64,000 bases of DNA from Chitinophagaceae bacterium 26-R-25 (GTDB lineage Bacteria; Bacteroidota; Bacteroidia; Chitinophagales; Chitinophagaceae): positions 62,001 through 126,000 of the forward strand of contig JARWSJ010000004.1 in assembly GCA_029906195.1 (NCBI GenBank), in the 5' to 3' direction. The notes beneath the pieces are model-generated. The model was not told the DNA's origin. It saw only the letters and a list, made by a program, of their open reading frames with translations, and did not search any database. This document shows positions 28,092-37,404 of this stretch, in pieces; position 1 is the first letter of the stretch; the number at the start of each line of letters is the position of its first letter. Position numbers and translations under genes: made by a program.

Positions 28092-28259
28092 AATTGAAAA
28101 TTGAAAATTGAAAGTTGAAAATGAATTCAAAAATGGGATTGAGAATTGAGTCCGGGAGTTTGTTTCAAACTGTCTGTCTATAGGAAAACTGAAAAACAAA
28201 AATTGTCAAGCCTCCATCTGAAAGCTCAACATTTTCAATTTTCAACTTTCAATTTTCCA
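28092..28259. repeat. Inverted repeat of TTGAAA words
   Basis: The left arm (28092-28123) and right arm (28228-28259) are complementary TTGAAAATTGAAAGTTGAAA words with a loop of about 104 bp. The right arm ends 5 bp before the response-regulator stop. Confidence 0.85.
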
Positions 28260-28264
28260 TTCCC

Positions 28265-28915
28265 TCAGTCCACCAGGTTATTCTTCACTGCATAAAACAC
28301 TAAGCCGGCAGTGTTCTTGGCACCAAAGCGCTCCATTAGGCGGTCCTTGATGGCTTCAACAGTTCTTGGGCTTACTTCCATTTTTGTGGCGATCTCTGCG
28401 GCTGTAAATTCCATGCAGATGTATTTGATAACGTCACGCTCTCTGTCGCTTAGCGTAATTTCTGAATTGAGGTTGGGAATTACCTTTTGTTTGGCGTGCG
28501 CTTTTTTAAGAAGGATTCTGTTTACGAAGTTATTGAGGTAATAGCCTTTATTCATAACATCCATAATGGCTCTTCTGATCTCTGAGGGGTCAGCGCTTTT
28601 CAGCAGGTAACCATTGGCGCCAATTTCCATCATGTGACCAACGAAACGTTCGTCTTCAAACATGGTAAGGGCCACTATATGAATGTGAGGATAATTTTTG
28701 GTAATGAATTTTGTTGCTTCAATTCCGTCTTTCTGGGGCATACGAAGATCCATCAGCACCACGTCAGGGTCTGCCTGTAAAAGACCGTTAATAAGTTCTT
28801 CTCCATTTTCTGCTTCCTGTACAAACTTCAGGTTAGTGTAAGGCCTTAAAGAAAGAATAACCCCCTTACGGAAAATTTTGTGATCATCAGCAATGGCAAC
28901 TTTGATTATTCTCAT
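28265..28915 (-). CDS. NarL/LuxR-type response regulator
   Basis: 216 residues. The receiver domain (1-125) has the acidic pair in IADDHKIF, the phospho-acceptor Asp in VVLMDLRMPQKDG, and Thr/Lys switch positions in ALTMFED and LLKSADP. The C-terminal LuxR-type HTH (about 150-216) has LSDRERDVIKYICMEFTAAEIA and VSPRTVEAIKDRLMERFG. It lies 239 bp downstream of a histidine kinase on the same strand, which is its likely partner. It is a paralogue of the regulator at 31612-32271. Confidence 0.93.
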   Translation of the reverse strand: MRIIKVAIADDHKIFRKGVILSLRPYTNLKFVQEAENGEELINGLLQADPDVVLMDLRMPQKDGIEATKFITKNYPHIHIVALTMFEDERFVGHMMEIGANGYLLKSADPSEIRRAIMDVMNKGYYLNNFVNRILLKKAHAKQKVIPNLNSEITLSDRERDVIKYICMEFTAAEIATKMEVSPRTVEAIKDRLMERFGAKNTAGLVFYAVKNNLVD

Positions 28916-28973
28916 AGGTGAAAAAAATGATATTGGCTTATTATTACGATTACTAAAGATACAAATTCTGCCT

Positions 28974-29133
28974 ATTGAAAATTTGAAAATTTGAAAATTT
29001 GAGAATTTGAGAATTCTTTTCGGGCAACTTTTATTTTTCAGGTTAACTCTCCAAATATGTCGTAGAAAACAATAAAACCAGAACGGCGCATCAAAAGCAT
29101 TTTCAAATTTTCAAATCCTCAAATTTTCAAATT
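28974..29133. repeat. Inverted repeat of TTTGAAAA words
   Basis: The left arm (28974-29015, reiterated GAAAATTTGAAAATTTGA) pairs with the right arm (29098-29133). It separates the kinase and regulator genes, so if transcribed it would form a long hairpin between the two coding regions. Confidence 0.85.
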
Positions 29134-29154
29134 AAAAGTGTTTGACCATCGTTA

Positions 29155-29994
29155 TTAATCGACCTTAATATCCTCTTCATTAAGGTTTAATTCGATTGTG
29201 ATCTTATAGTAGGTTTGAGAACTGTCCCGTTCAAAGAAAATCTTTCCCTGTAGCACGTTCAACCTGCTTTGGATATTTTTAAGACCCAACCCGCCAGAAC
29301 TCTTGTTTAGCTTCTCAAAATCAGCTTGCGTAAGGCCTTTGCCGTCATGGTGAAGACGAATGAAGAAGCTGTTGCCGTTGATGTTTTGAGTGATATGAAT
29401 GAAGCTCGAATTGCTATGTTTAAGAATATTGTTTACCAGCTCCTGGATAATTCTGAATACAATAAGCTCCTTTTCGGCAGGCATCCTTTCCTTGTAGTCA
29501 TGGAACCGTGCACTGCCCGTAATAGTGCCCGCACCGCTGATTTTTTGGAACAGATCATTCACAGCCGACTCAAGGCCAAAGTTCTTAAGCGTAGGCGGCA
29601 TCAGTGAGTGTGAAATGTTTCTTATAAGCTGTATTGTTTCGTCAATAATTTGCTTTGCATTATAAATATTCTGAAGCTGCGTGGTCTTGTCGAGATTAAC
29701 CAGGTTTTCGTTTAGGTATAGCCGTGCGGTAGCGAGAAGTGGCCCGGCGTCATCGTGAAGATCTGCAGCCAGGCGTTGCCGTTCTTCTTCCTGCAATTTA
29801 ATAGAGGCATTGAGCAACATTTTCTGCTGTTGATATTCCAGCTGCTGCAAAGCCATTTGATAACGAATAATTTTTTTTTGGTGGAAGATTATAAGGAAGA
29901 TCAACCCTATCGTGAGGATCAGCATCCCTATGGTCCCGAAGAATATCATCTGCGAAACCGGGCTGGCGCTATTGAGTATTTGAAGCAGAACCAT
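29155..29994 (-). CDS. Sensor histidine kinase (HisKA_3/NarX-like)
   Basis: 279 residues. One N-terminal membrane helix (MIFFGTIGMLILTIGLIFLIIF), a short coiled coil, the HisKA_3 box (AADLHDDAGPLLATARLYLNE, phospho-acceptor His), then a HATPase_c domain (ELVNNILKHSNSS as the N box, GGLGLKNIQSRL as the G box). There is no extracytoplasmic or PAS sensor domain, so input probably comes through the membrane helix or a partner. The upstream membrane-protein gene ends 32 bp before it and could be that partner (inference). Cognate regulator downstream. Confidence 0.92.
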   Translation of the reverse strand: MVLLQILNSASPVSQMIFFGTIGMLILTIGLIFLIIFHQKKIIRYQMALQQLEYQQQKMLLNASIKLQEEERQRLAADLHDDAGPLLATARLYLNENLVNLDKTTQLQNIYNAKQIIDETIQLIRNISHSLMPPTLKNFGLESAVNDLFQKISGAGTITGSARFHDYKERMPAEKELIVFRIIQELVNNILKHSNSSFIHITQNINGNSFFIRLHHDGKGLTQADFEKLNKSSGGLGLKNIQSRLNVLQGKIFFERDSSQTYYKITIELNLNEEDIKVD

Positions 29995-30026
29995 GTTGAC
30001 TTCGGGTAGGGTTGGTTGTTGTTACT

Positions 30027-30659
30027 TTAATTAAGTTGGGTTTGCGATATCCTTGGATTATTTCTTAAGTTTTGATAATTGTTTTTATTAATTGAAAATG
30101 CCACAGCGAACATAATGTTCTTTAATACATTACATCCCAAATTGATTACCCAAAAAGTTCTTTGAGTATTGTGCGATAACTGTCCCGCCTGCACAAAAAG
30201 AAAGAAAGTTCCTGCTAAATATAACATTATTCCAGCAACCGCCCAGAATTCGGCCTTTGAATAAATAAACTCGTTGTTCATTTGATTCAGCTGCTCAAAG
30301 AAATAACATATACAAAGGGATATGATCAGAATCCCCTCAATAGTTACCGGAATAGAATCAAACGACGCCGCCGCAGAAAAATTATAAAAAATGGAAAAAA
30401 ACAGAAAAATGGGGGAAATTACGAGGATGATATTCTTAATCAGCTTCTTCTGCAGGGTAAAATAAAAGAAAGTAGCAAATAGAATGAATTCTACAATGGT
30501 AAAAATATTGAGAAGTGTTTCGCGGGAAATACCGTTTGTTAACAGCTGCTTGCTTGGTTTAGATGACATCAGCAAGAGGTCATTGGCCAAGGTATACAAG
30601 CAATAAAAAAAGATAACCCATAATGTTCTTCCTTTTTTTTGAGAAAAGAGAAAGAACAT
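30027..30659 (-). CDS. Polytopic membrane protein upstream of the kinase
   Basis: 210 residues with about six membrane helices (TLWVIFFYCLYTLAN, TIVEFILFATFFYF, IILVISPIFLFFSIFY, ILIISLCICYFFEQL, FWAVAGIMLYLAGTFFLFVQ, VLKNIMFAVAFS). The visible ATG begins inside what looks like the end of a further helix: the frame upstream reads hydrophobic sequence (VITVLQYISTFSSLIPI) for about 20 codons back to a stop, without ATG, GTG or TTG. The true start may be non-canonical, or the 5' end may be damaged. Its position suggests a sensory partner of the kinase. Confidence 0.7.
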   Translation of the reverse strand: MFFLFSQKKGRTLWVIFFYCLYTLANDLLLMSSKPSKQLLTNGISRETLLNIFTIVEFILFATFFYFTLQKKLIKNIILVISPIFLFFSIFYNFSAAASFDSIPVTIEGILIISLCICYFFEQLNQMNNEFIYSKAEFWAVAGIMLYLAGTFFLFVQAGQLSHNTQRTFWVINLGCNVLKNIMFAVAFSINKNNYQNLRNNPRISQTQLN

Positions 30660-30772
30660 TATGGGTATCAGGCTTGAAAATGTGCTTATGTATTGTAATA
30701 CCGTGATAACTATGAATTTTTATATCCAAAAATATAAAACGGTATGATATAAAAAATAATTATTTTCAAGAA

Positions 30773-31138
30773 TTAGTACCAGCTCCATTCTACAGCGTCA
30801 TCGTTTGGAACAACTCTGTCTGCAGTAATGCCTGGTTTTGATTCCAATTGGCCAAACTGGTTGATAGAAGTAATTTCTTTAATGATGTTATCTTTTGAAT
30901 CGATACCAACATAAACCAAAGTTTTTTGACCAGCTTCGTTCAAAGCATTGTAGAAACGAATACCTACGCAGTCAGGCTGAGCAAGCATTTGATCGATAAT
31001 GTTACGACCAATGAAATAAGCCTGAACCTCATTAGGATTAGCGTCCTGGAAGTCTTTCACGAATTTTGCACCTAATTCTTGTCCGATCTCTTCGCCAACA
31101 GCGGCAGGGTTTGAGTGTAAAAGTTCTTTTTGCATCAC
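30773..31138 (-). CDS. Conserved hypothetical protein
   Basis: 121 residues, soluble, acidic. No signal peptide or membrane segment. An N-terminal helix pair (GEEIGQELGAKFVKDFQDANP) precedes a mixed alpha/beta part with CVGIRFYNALNEAGQKTLVYVGID and a C-terminal DDAVEWSWY. I do not recognise a family. It sits alone; a 470-bp AT-rich region (31139-31611) with a 15-bp A run at about 31187-31201 separates it from the divergent response regulator. Confidence 0.65.
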   Translation of the reverse strand: MMQKELLHSNPAAVGEEIGQELGAKFVKDFQDANPNEVQAYFIGRNIIDQMLAQPDCVGIRFYNALNEAGQKTLVYVGIDSKDNIIKEITSINQFGQLESKPGITADRVVPNDDAVEWSWY

Positions 31139-31611
31139 AAGTAAGTTTTTTGAATTTTAGATTAATGAGACCGTGAATAACCTTCCAAAAAAAAAAAAAA
31201 CCAACAGCGTAAATTGCGCAGTTTAATTACTATATTGCCTGCAATTCAATGCTATAGGGCTTTTACGATTGGTTTGTTCGTATGTCTACTAATCTAAAAT
31301 GAGTAAAAAGACGATGCAATAATAGTAAAAATACTATCATTGTTTTTTTATTTTTCGCCTAGTTCTATGGCGAAAAACTTTAATTTGACACTTTTTTGAT
31401 GATTTTAAATTGATCTATGTAAATATTATTCAGGTTATTGGCCTGTTAATTTGTATAGTATTTTAAAAAACGTAGCTTAGTTATTACAATAGTACTTTTC
31501 TTATTGCGTTTAATGTTGTAGTACAATTTTAAAACGTATTTTAGACATTGTGCTGTCGTAATAATTAGAATTTCCTATTAGTAAAAAACCAAACCCAATA
31601 CAACCAACCTT
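31139..31611. other. 473-bp AT-rich divergent intergenic region
   Basis: A long upstream region shared by the minus-strand hypothetical gene and the plus-strand response regulator. It has a poly-A run (about 31187-31201) and several TTTTA/TAAAA-rich stretches, no open frame of interest and none of the word-repeat arms. Probably regulatory; I cannot assign a promoter. Confidence 0.4.
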
Positions 31612-32271
31612 ATGAGTTCTGAACTGGTTATTAGAGTATCAATAGCCGATGACCACAAGATCTTTCGGGACGGCATTAAGATGGCTCTAAAAGGCAGAGA
31701 CTACCTGAAAATCCTCTGGGAAGCCGAGGACGGTAAAGATCTCATGCATAAAATGCAACTGAAGAAACCTGATGTACTACTGATGGACATCAGAATGCCT
31801 GAAGTAGACGGCATTAACGCCATTCCGCTCTTGCGTAAAGAGTATGAGGATGTGCGCATTATTGTGCTCACCATGTACGATGATCAGGAAATGATCACCA
31901 AAATGATGGAAATGGGCGCAAATGCCTACCTCACAAAAACTACAGATCCTGAAGAGATCTACCAGGCCATTCTCACCTGTATGAACGAAGACTTCTATTT
32001 TAACGACATGGTAAACAAAGCCGTGCTGTCGAGGTTGCAGACCCGCCGCACCGTTCGCCAGTTTTACCCCAATCCCGTTAAGTTTTCTGAAAAAGAAGTA
32101 CGCATACTGAAACTACTCGCGGAAGATAAAACCACCGAGGAGATTTCGAAGGAAGTATTTCTTAGCCCACGTACGATAGAAACGATCAGGCAGAATATGA
32201 AGACGAAAGTAGGAGCAAAGACAATTGCCGGACTGATCATGTACGGTATGAGAAATAAGATTATTGACTAA
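31612..32271 (+). CDS. NarL/LuxR-type response regulator without adjacent kinase
   Basis: 219 residues. The receiver has SIADDHKIF, phospho-acceptor Asp in VLLMDIRMPEVDG and LTKTTDPEE. The C-terminal HTH has FSEKEVRILKLLAEDKTTEEISKEVFLSPRTIETIRQ. It is closely similar in layout to the regulator at 28265-28915, and the two probably arose by duplication. No kinase gene is adjacent, so it may share the kinase at 29155 or have a distant partner. Confidence 0.92.
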   Translation: MSSELVIRVSIADDHKIFRDGIKMALKGRDYLKILWEAEDGKDLMHKMQLKKPDVLLMDIRMPEVDGINAIPLLRKEYEDVRIIVLTMYDDQEMITKMMEMGANAYLTKTTDPEEIYQAILTCMNEDFYFNDMVNKAVLSRLQTRRTVRQFYPNPVKFSEKEVRILKLLAEDKTTEEISKEVFLSPRTIETIRQNMKTKVGAKTIAGLIMYGMRNKIID

Positions 32272-32318
32272 ACAGGTTTTTGGCTATAAGATAAATTTTA
32301 CACTTTTACCTGACCTTT

Positions 32319-32867
32319 ATGAATGCTTCAACTACTGTTGAAATCTCATTAACGGATGAGTATAGAAATTTTCTAAAAGAGAAATTGCTTGCCGCTTACA
32401 AAAAACTTGCATTTGTTTACGGCCCATTGTATTTCCTTCTGTTGGTTTTTTATTTTCAGCAGGAAGGCGGAGGCAGAGTGCGGAAATACATCGAGCATGG
32501 AGATATCACAAAAAAAGATTTCGGATTTGCATTAGCAATCGTTTTAACCTTTGCCATACTACTTTTTACAGGATTCATAGTTAAGGATTTTATTCAAAAC
32601 ATTTATCCGTTTCACAAAGAATTGAAAATAGGAAAATGTAATCTTCAAAGTTTCAACGCCCGAAAGTACAACCACGTGCTCTTGGGAAAGTTGTTTCTGT
32701 ATCATCCCGCTCAGGAAAATGCTTATATAGAATTGTCAAAAGAAGGCTTCGAAAGAATTGCAGAAGGAGAAAGATTATCACTCTTTACATGTTACAACTC
32801 AGCAACCGTTATCGGCGTACAAAACGAAAACGGTGAATTGATATTAGCTGAAGACTTCAGGTTTTGA
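32319..32867 (+). CDS. Hypothetical protein with two membrane helices
   Basis: 182 residues. Two membrane segments (LAFVYGPLYFLLLVFYF near residues 30-46 and FALAIVLTFAILLFTGFIVKDF near 70-90) flank a charged loop with GGGRVRKYIEHGDITKKDFG. The C-terminal half is a soluble beta-rich domain (KLFLYHPAQENAYIELSKEGFERIAEGE). No family recognised. It lies 47 bp after the response regulator and could be co-transcribed. Confidence 0.7.
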   Translation: MNASTTVEISLTDEYRNFLKEKLLAAYKKLAFVYGPLYFLLLVFYFQQEGGGRVRKYIEHGDITKKDFGFALAIVLTFAILLFTGFIVKDFIQNIYPFHKELKIGKCNLQSFNARKYNHVLLGKLFLYHPAQENAYIELSKEGFERIAEGERLSLFTCYNSATVIGVQNENGELILAEDFRF

Positions 32868-32967
32868 TGTGATTCAATAATATTTGCTGTATGAGAAATG
32901 AAAAATGCTGGTCACTTGTGATCAGCGTTTTCTTTTTAGGAGAGCCGTAACACCTGACAGTTTTCTT

Positions 32968-33049
32968 TACCACTAAGGCACTAAGGGCACTAAGTTTCAC
33001 TAAGAGAATCCCTTAGTGTACCTCAGTGTCCTTAGTGCCTTAGTGGTGA
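32968..33049. repeat. Inverted repeat of CACTAAGG words
   Basis: The left arm (32968-33006, ACCACTAAGGCACTAAGGGC and onward) pairs with the right arm (33009-33049) almost without loop. It is a close relative of 13790-13889, which is 19 kb away. The 33050-33259 stretch shows nothing else. Confidence 0.85.
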
Positions 33050-33259
33050 ATTGAACTTTTGCAATTGCAACCTGTTTGACAAAAATGCTGAAACCCGCAC
33101 CCGTCGCTGTGAGACCAACATAATAAATGACCGATTCCATAAAAGCTAGTTGTGATGGGAAATTACATTTGTAGTTCCTTAAATAATCACAAAAGAATGA
33201 GAACAATTACAATTCTTCCCCGTGCATGGTGCGGGCAGGCGAAAGCCTCCGAACGCCTT

Positions 33260-33267
33260 TACTTTTG
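33260..33267 (+). promoter_or_regulatory. Candidate -7 box for the 69-residue gene
   Basis: TACTTTTG matches TAnnTTTG, about 54 bp upstream of the ATG at 33322. Confidence 0.5.
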
Positions 33268-33321
33268 TGAGCGTAGGACACCTAAACACGGGTTTTTATT
33301 TTCCTAAACAAAAAACAAAAG

Positions 33322-33531
33322 ATGGTAAAAATTTCAGACAACAAACTCATCATCGAGATTGCAACTCCAACGCCCGTAGAAACCTTGTACGACCTTCAAC
33401 GCAGCCTTTTGCATTTGCTCATGCTAAAAGATTCACGTCAAAATACAGATGGTGTTGCAGAATGGAACACAATTAGTTTGCTAGACGAATTGCAGTTGTC
33501 AAAAGCCGCAATTCAAAAAGCGTTTTGCTAA
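33322..33531 (+). CDS. Small conserved hypothetical protein
   Basis: 69 residues with a coherent sequence: a short strand (NKLIIEIATPTPVETLYDLQ) followed by two helices (RSLLHLLMLKDSRQ, TISLLDELQLSKAAIQKAF). It has its own -7 box and a strong terminator directly after it, which supports a real gene. No family or function recognised. Confidence 0.6.
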   Translation: MVKISDNKLIIEIATPTPVETLYDLQRSLLHLLMLKDSRQNTDGVAEWNTISLLDELQLSKAAIQKAFC

Positions 33532-33544
33532 AAAAATATTTACA

Positions 33545-33583
33545 AAAAAGGGAGCTGATCATATTCGATCAGCTCCCTTTTTA
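33545..33583 (+). terminator. Rho-independent terminator
   Basis: AAGGGAGCTGATC and GATCAGCTCCCTT form a perfect stem with a 6-nt loop and a T tail. Confidence 0.9.
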
Positions 33584-33674
33584 TTTGGACATACTTATTG
33601 GTGGAGCAGGGAGACGCATTCAATGCGTCTCTACGGGCCGCGAAACGATTGCCATTCATCTTGCAGACAGCCCT

Positions 33675-33704
33675 ATTAATTATTCATTATTAATTATTAA
33701 TTCC
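33675..33704 (+). repeat. Single arm of TAATTAT word repeat
   Basis: TTAATTATTCATTATTAATT words of the same family as 20541-20683, without a visible partner arm nearby. Confidence 0.6.
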
Positions 33705-33706
33705 AT

Positions 33707-33738
33707 AAAAAAAGCCGACCCATTAGGATCGGCTTTTT
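33707..33738 (-). terminator. Bidirectional terminator after secA
   Basis: AAAAAAGCCGA...TCGGCTTTTT stem, with A/T runs on both sides so that it can act for the minus-strand secA transcript. Confidence 0.8.
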
Positions 33739-33742
33739 ACGC

Positions 33743-36700
33743 CTATAAATCTTTTCCGTGGCACTGTTTGAATTTCTTTCCGCTTCCGCAAGGACAAGGA
33801 TCGTTTCTGCCGACCTTTGGTCCTACGCGTATCGGCTCTTGTTTTACCGCAGCGCCGGAAGGATCGTAATAATCATTTTCATTTGCTGCGTAATCCTGAC
33901 CAGCTGCATCAACCTCTTCTTTATTCGCTTGTAAACGGCTCATGTCAGTTTTTTCTTCATGACCCTCACGAATATGTCCGGAATGTTGTTGCTCCATTGG
34001 AATACCGCTGTGGCATAGGAAAGACACGATGTCTTTGTTTACCTCGCTATCCATGTTTCTGAACAGATCAAATGCTTCCACTTTATAAATTACCAATGGA
34101 TCTTTTTGTTCAAGATATACTGTTTGTACACTTTGTTTCAAATCATCCATTGCACGTAAATGCTCTTTCCATGCATCATCGATCAATGCAAGTGTTATTG
34201 TTCTTTCCAAAGAATTGGTAAGCTCTCTTCCGCTTGTATCAAGTGTTTTACGCATGTTGCTCAACACGTTCACACCTCTTCTTCCATCAGTAAACGGAAC
34301 CACAACGTTCTCGATATGCTCGCCTTGTGTCTGGCGAATATTCTGGAAAACAGGAACAGCATGCTGTTGAATATTTTCCTGCTTGCGCTGATAGTTTGCA
34401 GACGCTTCATTGTAAAGAACTTCAGTAAGCGCGGCAAGATTGTCTTGTTTTAAACTGTCTGCAGTAATAGAAGTTTCAATACCGTAGTTCATAATCACCG
34501 CCAGTTTGAAACCCTCATAATCCTCTTGCTCTTTAAATGAGTTGATCAGGCCTTCAGCAACTGTGTAGAACGCGTTATCAAGATCAAGCGCAAGTCTGTC
34601 ACCAAACAAAGCGTGGTTACGTTTTTTGTAAACAACATTTCTCTGTTTGTTCATCACGTCATCGTATTCCAGCAAACGCTTACGGATACCGAAGTTGTTT
34701 TCTTCTACTTTTTTCTGCGCTCTTTCGATAGATTTTGTGATCATGCTGTGCTGGATCACTTCACCTTCTTTGTAGCCCATTTTATCCATCAGGCTGGCGA
34801 TACGCTCGCTGCCGAACATACGCATCAAATCATCTTCCAATGATACGTAGAACTGGCTGCTTCCCGGATCACCCTGACGACCGGCACGACCGCGCAACTG
34901 CCTGTCCACACGACGGCTTTCGTGACGCTCTGTACCAATGATCGCCAAACCACCCGCTTCTTTCACGCCTGGTCCGAGTTTAATATCTGTACCACGACCC
35001 GCCATGTTTGTAGCGATGGTAACGGCTCCTGCAAAACCTGCTTCAGCAACTACCTGCGCTTCTTTGGCGTGTTGTTTTGCGTTCAATACATTGTGCGGAA
35101 TTTTTTTCACCTGCAACATACGTCCCAGCAATTCACTCACCTCTACAGATGTTGTACCCACAAGTACCGGACGGCCGGCATTACGCAGTCTCTCGATTTC
35201 ATCGATTACCGCAGAATATTTTTCGCGTTTTGTTTTGTATACAAGATCCTGCTCATCTTTTCTAACCGCCTGAACGTTTGTAGGAATAGTAACCACATCC
35301 AGTTTGTAAATATCCCAAAGCTCTGCTGCTTCTGTTTCCGCAGTACCGGTCATACCACAAAGCTTGTGATACATACGGAAGTAGTTCTGCAAAGTGATCG
35401 TAGCATACGTTTGTGTTGCTGCTTCGATCTTCACATTTTCTTTCGCCTCGATCGCCTGGTGCAAACCATCGCTATAACGACGGCCTTCCATAATACGACC
35501 TGTTTGCTCATCTACAATTTTCACCTGGTCTTCAATTACCACATACTCCACGTCTTTATCAAACAAGGTGTACGCTTTCAATAATTGCTGCACAGAGTGA
35601 ATGCGATCCGCTTTTGTAGAGTAATCGTTCAAAAGCGCTTCTTTCTGTTGTAATTTTTCATCAGGTGTACCGGCGCCTTGCTCAATAGCAGCAAGCTTTA
35701 CACTAATATCTGGAAGTATGAAGAATTCAGGATCTTCACCTGATTTAGTGATCATTTGAAGACCTCTGTCTGTAAGATCTACTGAGTTATTTTTTTCGTC
35801 GATGTGGAAATATAGTTCCTCATCCACTTTACCCATTTCTCTTTGCTGATCTGCGAGGTAATAGTTCTCTGATTTCTGCAATTTTACACGAATGCCCGGT
35901 TCACTTAAGAACTTGATCAATGCAGTGTTCTTAGGCAAACCGCGATAAGAACGCATCAGGGCCAAACCACCATCCTTAGGATCGTCGTTGCCTTCTGCAA
36001 TTTTCTTTTTAGCCTCGTTCAGGAATTTATTCACCACTTGTTTTTGTGCCTCAAACAATTGCTGCACACGTGGTTTCAAAATATGGTATTGCTGATCATC
36101 GCCTTTAGGAATAGGACCGGAAATGATCAACGGAGTACGAGCATCATCGATCAAAACGCTATCCACCTCATCCACCATTGCGAAGTGGTGCTTGCGCTGA
36201 ACCATTTCTTCAGGGTTGTGCACCATGTTATCACGCAGGTAGTCAAAACCAAATTCGTTATTGGTACCGTAAGTGATATCGGCCATGTAAGCTTTTCTTC
36301 TTTCTTCGCTGTTTGGTTGGTGCTTGTCGATACAATCAACAGTCAAACCGAGCCACTCGAAAATAGGACCGTTCCACTCGCTATCACGTCGTGCTAGGTA
36401 GTCGTTCACCGTTACAATGTGCACACCTGCGCTGGCAAGCGCATTCAGATAAGCTGGAAGGGTAGACACAAGCGTTTTACCTTCACCCGTTGCCATCTCA
36501 GCAATTTTACCCTGGTGCAAAACTGTACCACCGATCAGCTGCACATCATAGTGCTGCATGTTCCATGTAACAGTACCACCGGCTGCGGTCCATGTGTTTT
36601 TATAAATAGCCTGATCGCCTTCAATGCGAACGTGGTCTCTTTTAACAGAAAGATTACGATCCAGCTCAGTTGCAGTGGATACGACTTCTGTATTCTCTTT

Positions 36701-37069
36701 AAAGCGGCGTGCAGTTTCTTTCACTACAGCAAATGCTTCAGGAGCTATTTCTTTAAGAATTTCTTCAATTTTATCGTTGCGGTCTTTTCTCAGTTTGTCC
36801 ACCTGCTGGTAAAGGGCGTCTTTTCCTGTAAAGTCACTAAATGGCAATGCTTCGGCCTGCGCATTTAGGTCCGCTATCTCTTTATCGATATTCGTAAGGT
36901 GAGATTGGATACGTTGTTTGAATTCCTGAGTTTTGGCACGGAGTTGATCGTTAGTGAGGGATTGGTAAGCCGTGAAAAATCCGTTGATTTTTTCAACAAT
37001 GGGCTGAATCGTTTTTACGTCTTTTTCTGACTTACTTCCACCAAATAGCTTTTGAATGAACCCTAGCAT
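33743..37069 (-). CDS. secA: Preprotein translocase ATPase SecA
   Basis: 1,108 residues, the long Bacteroidota form. Visible are nucleotide-binding domain 1 (MATGEGKTLVSTLPAYLNAL as Walker A; MVDEVDSVLIDDARTPLIIS as Walker B), the preprotein cross-linking region, domain 2 (ATNMAGRGTDIKLGPGV, LRGRAGRQGDPGSSQFYVSLEDD), the helical scaffold/wing region, and a C-terminal SEC-C zinc motif (CPCGSGKKFKQCH). SecA drives protein export through SecYEG at the inner membrane. Intact. Confidence 0.97.
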   Translation of the reverse strand: MLGFIQKLFGGSKSEKDVKTIQPIVEKINGFFTAYQSLTNDQLRAKTQEFKQRIQSHLTNIDKEIADLNAQAEALPFSDFTGKDALYQQVDKLRKDRNDKIEEILKEIAPEAFAVVKETARRFKENTEVVSTATELDRNLSVKRDHVRIEGDQAIYKNTWTAAGGTVTWNMQHYDVQLIGGTVLHQGKIAEMATGEGKTLVSTLPAYLNALASAGVHIVTVNDYLARRDSEWNGPIFEWLGLTVDCIDKHQPNSEERRKAYMADITYGTNNEFGFDYLRDNMVHNPEEMVQRKHHFAMVDEVDSVLIDDARTPLIISGPIPKGDDQQYHILKPRVQQLFEAQKQVVNKFLNEAKKKIAEGNDDPKDGGLALMRSYRGLPKNTALIKFLSEPGIRVKLQKSENYYLADQQREMGKVDEELYFHIDEKNNSVDLTDRGLQMITKSGEDPEFFILPDISVKLAAIEQGAGTPDEKLQQKEALLNDYSTKADRIHSVQQLLKAYTLFDKDVEYVVIEDQVKIVDEQTGRIMEGRRYSDGLHQAIEAKENVKIEAATQTYATITLQNYFRMYHKLCGMTGTAETEAAELWDIYKLDVVTIPTNVQAVRKDEQDLVYKTKREKYSAVIDEIERLRNAGRPVLVGTTSVEVSELLGRMLQVKKIPHNVLNAKQHAKEAQVVAEAGFAGAVTIATNMAGRGTDIKLGPGVKEAGGLAIIGTERHESRRVDRQLRGRAGRQGDPGSSQFYVSLEDDLMRMFGSERIASLMDKMGYKEGEVIQHSMITKSIERAQKKVEENNFGIRKRLLEYDDVMNKQRNVVYKKRNHALFGDRLALDLDNAFYTVAEGLINSFKEQEDYEGFKLAVIMNYGIETSITADSLKQDNLAALTEVLYNEASANYQRKQENIQQHAVPVFQNIRQTQGEHIENVVVPFTDGRRGVNVLSNMRKTLDTSGRELTNSLERTITLALIDDAWKEHLRAMDDLKQSVQTVYLEQKDPLVIYKVEAFDLFRNMDSEVNKDIVSFLCHSGIPMEQQHSGHIREGHEEKTDMSRLQANKEEVDAAGQDYAANENDYYDPSGAAVKQEPIRVGPKVGRNDPCPCGSGKKFKQCHGKDL

Positions 37070-37160
37070 ATTTATTAATTATAATTATTCTAATTATTTT
37101 GATATAACAGGCTGTCAAATACGATGCTACAAATTTTTTAAGGCCAATTTGACAGGGTAG

Positions 37161-37168
37161 CAAAGGTA
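37161..37168 (-). promoter_or_regulatory. Candidate -7 box of secA
   Basis: TACCTTTG on the minus strand, about 92 bp upstream of the secA start. The rest of 37070-37404 is AT-rich with no gene. Confidence 0.55.
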
Positions 37169-37404
37169 AGGAAAAGCTAGGGGCAAACTTTCAATAAATA
37201 ATAATAGCCCTCTAAAGCTTTTTTAAATTGTGTTTGCTCTTGCAATCATCTGCGTATCAGTGGAATAAAATATTAAAAAATAGTTTTGAATAAAGGGAAA
37301 TGATGATTTTTTAACAGTGATCCACCAAACAAAAGAGGGAATGACATTTCTATCAATCCCTCGAATAAAATCGGACAAATTTTACGTTGACTTTCCCCTA
37401 GTAA

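Noticed and set aside
33222-33476. 84-codon frame over the start of the small gene
   Set aside because: It contains the promoter box of the 69-residue gene and is in another frame with unlikely composition.
34922-35584. 220-codon frame antisense to secA
   Set aside because: Shadow of the highly conserved secA coding strand; composition is Cys/Phe/Ser/Arg-rich without any domain.
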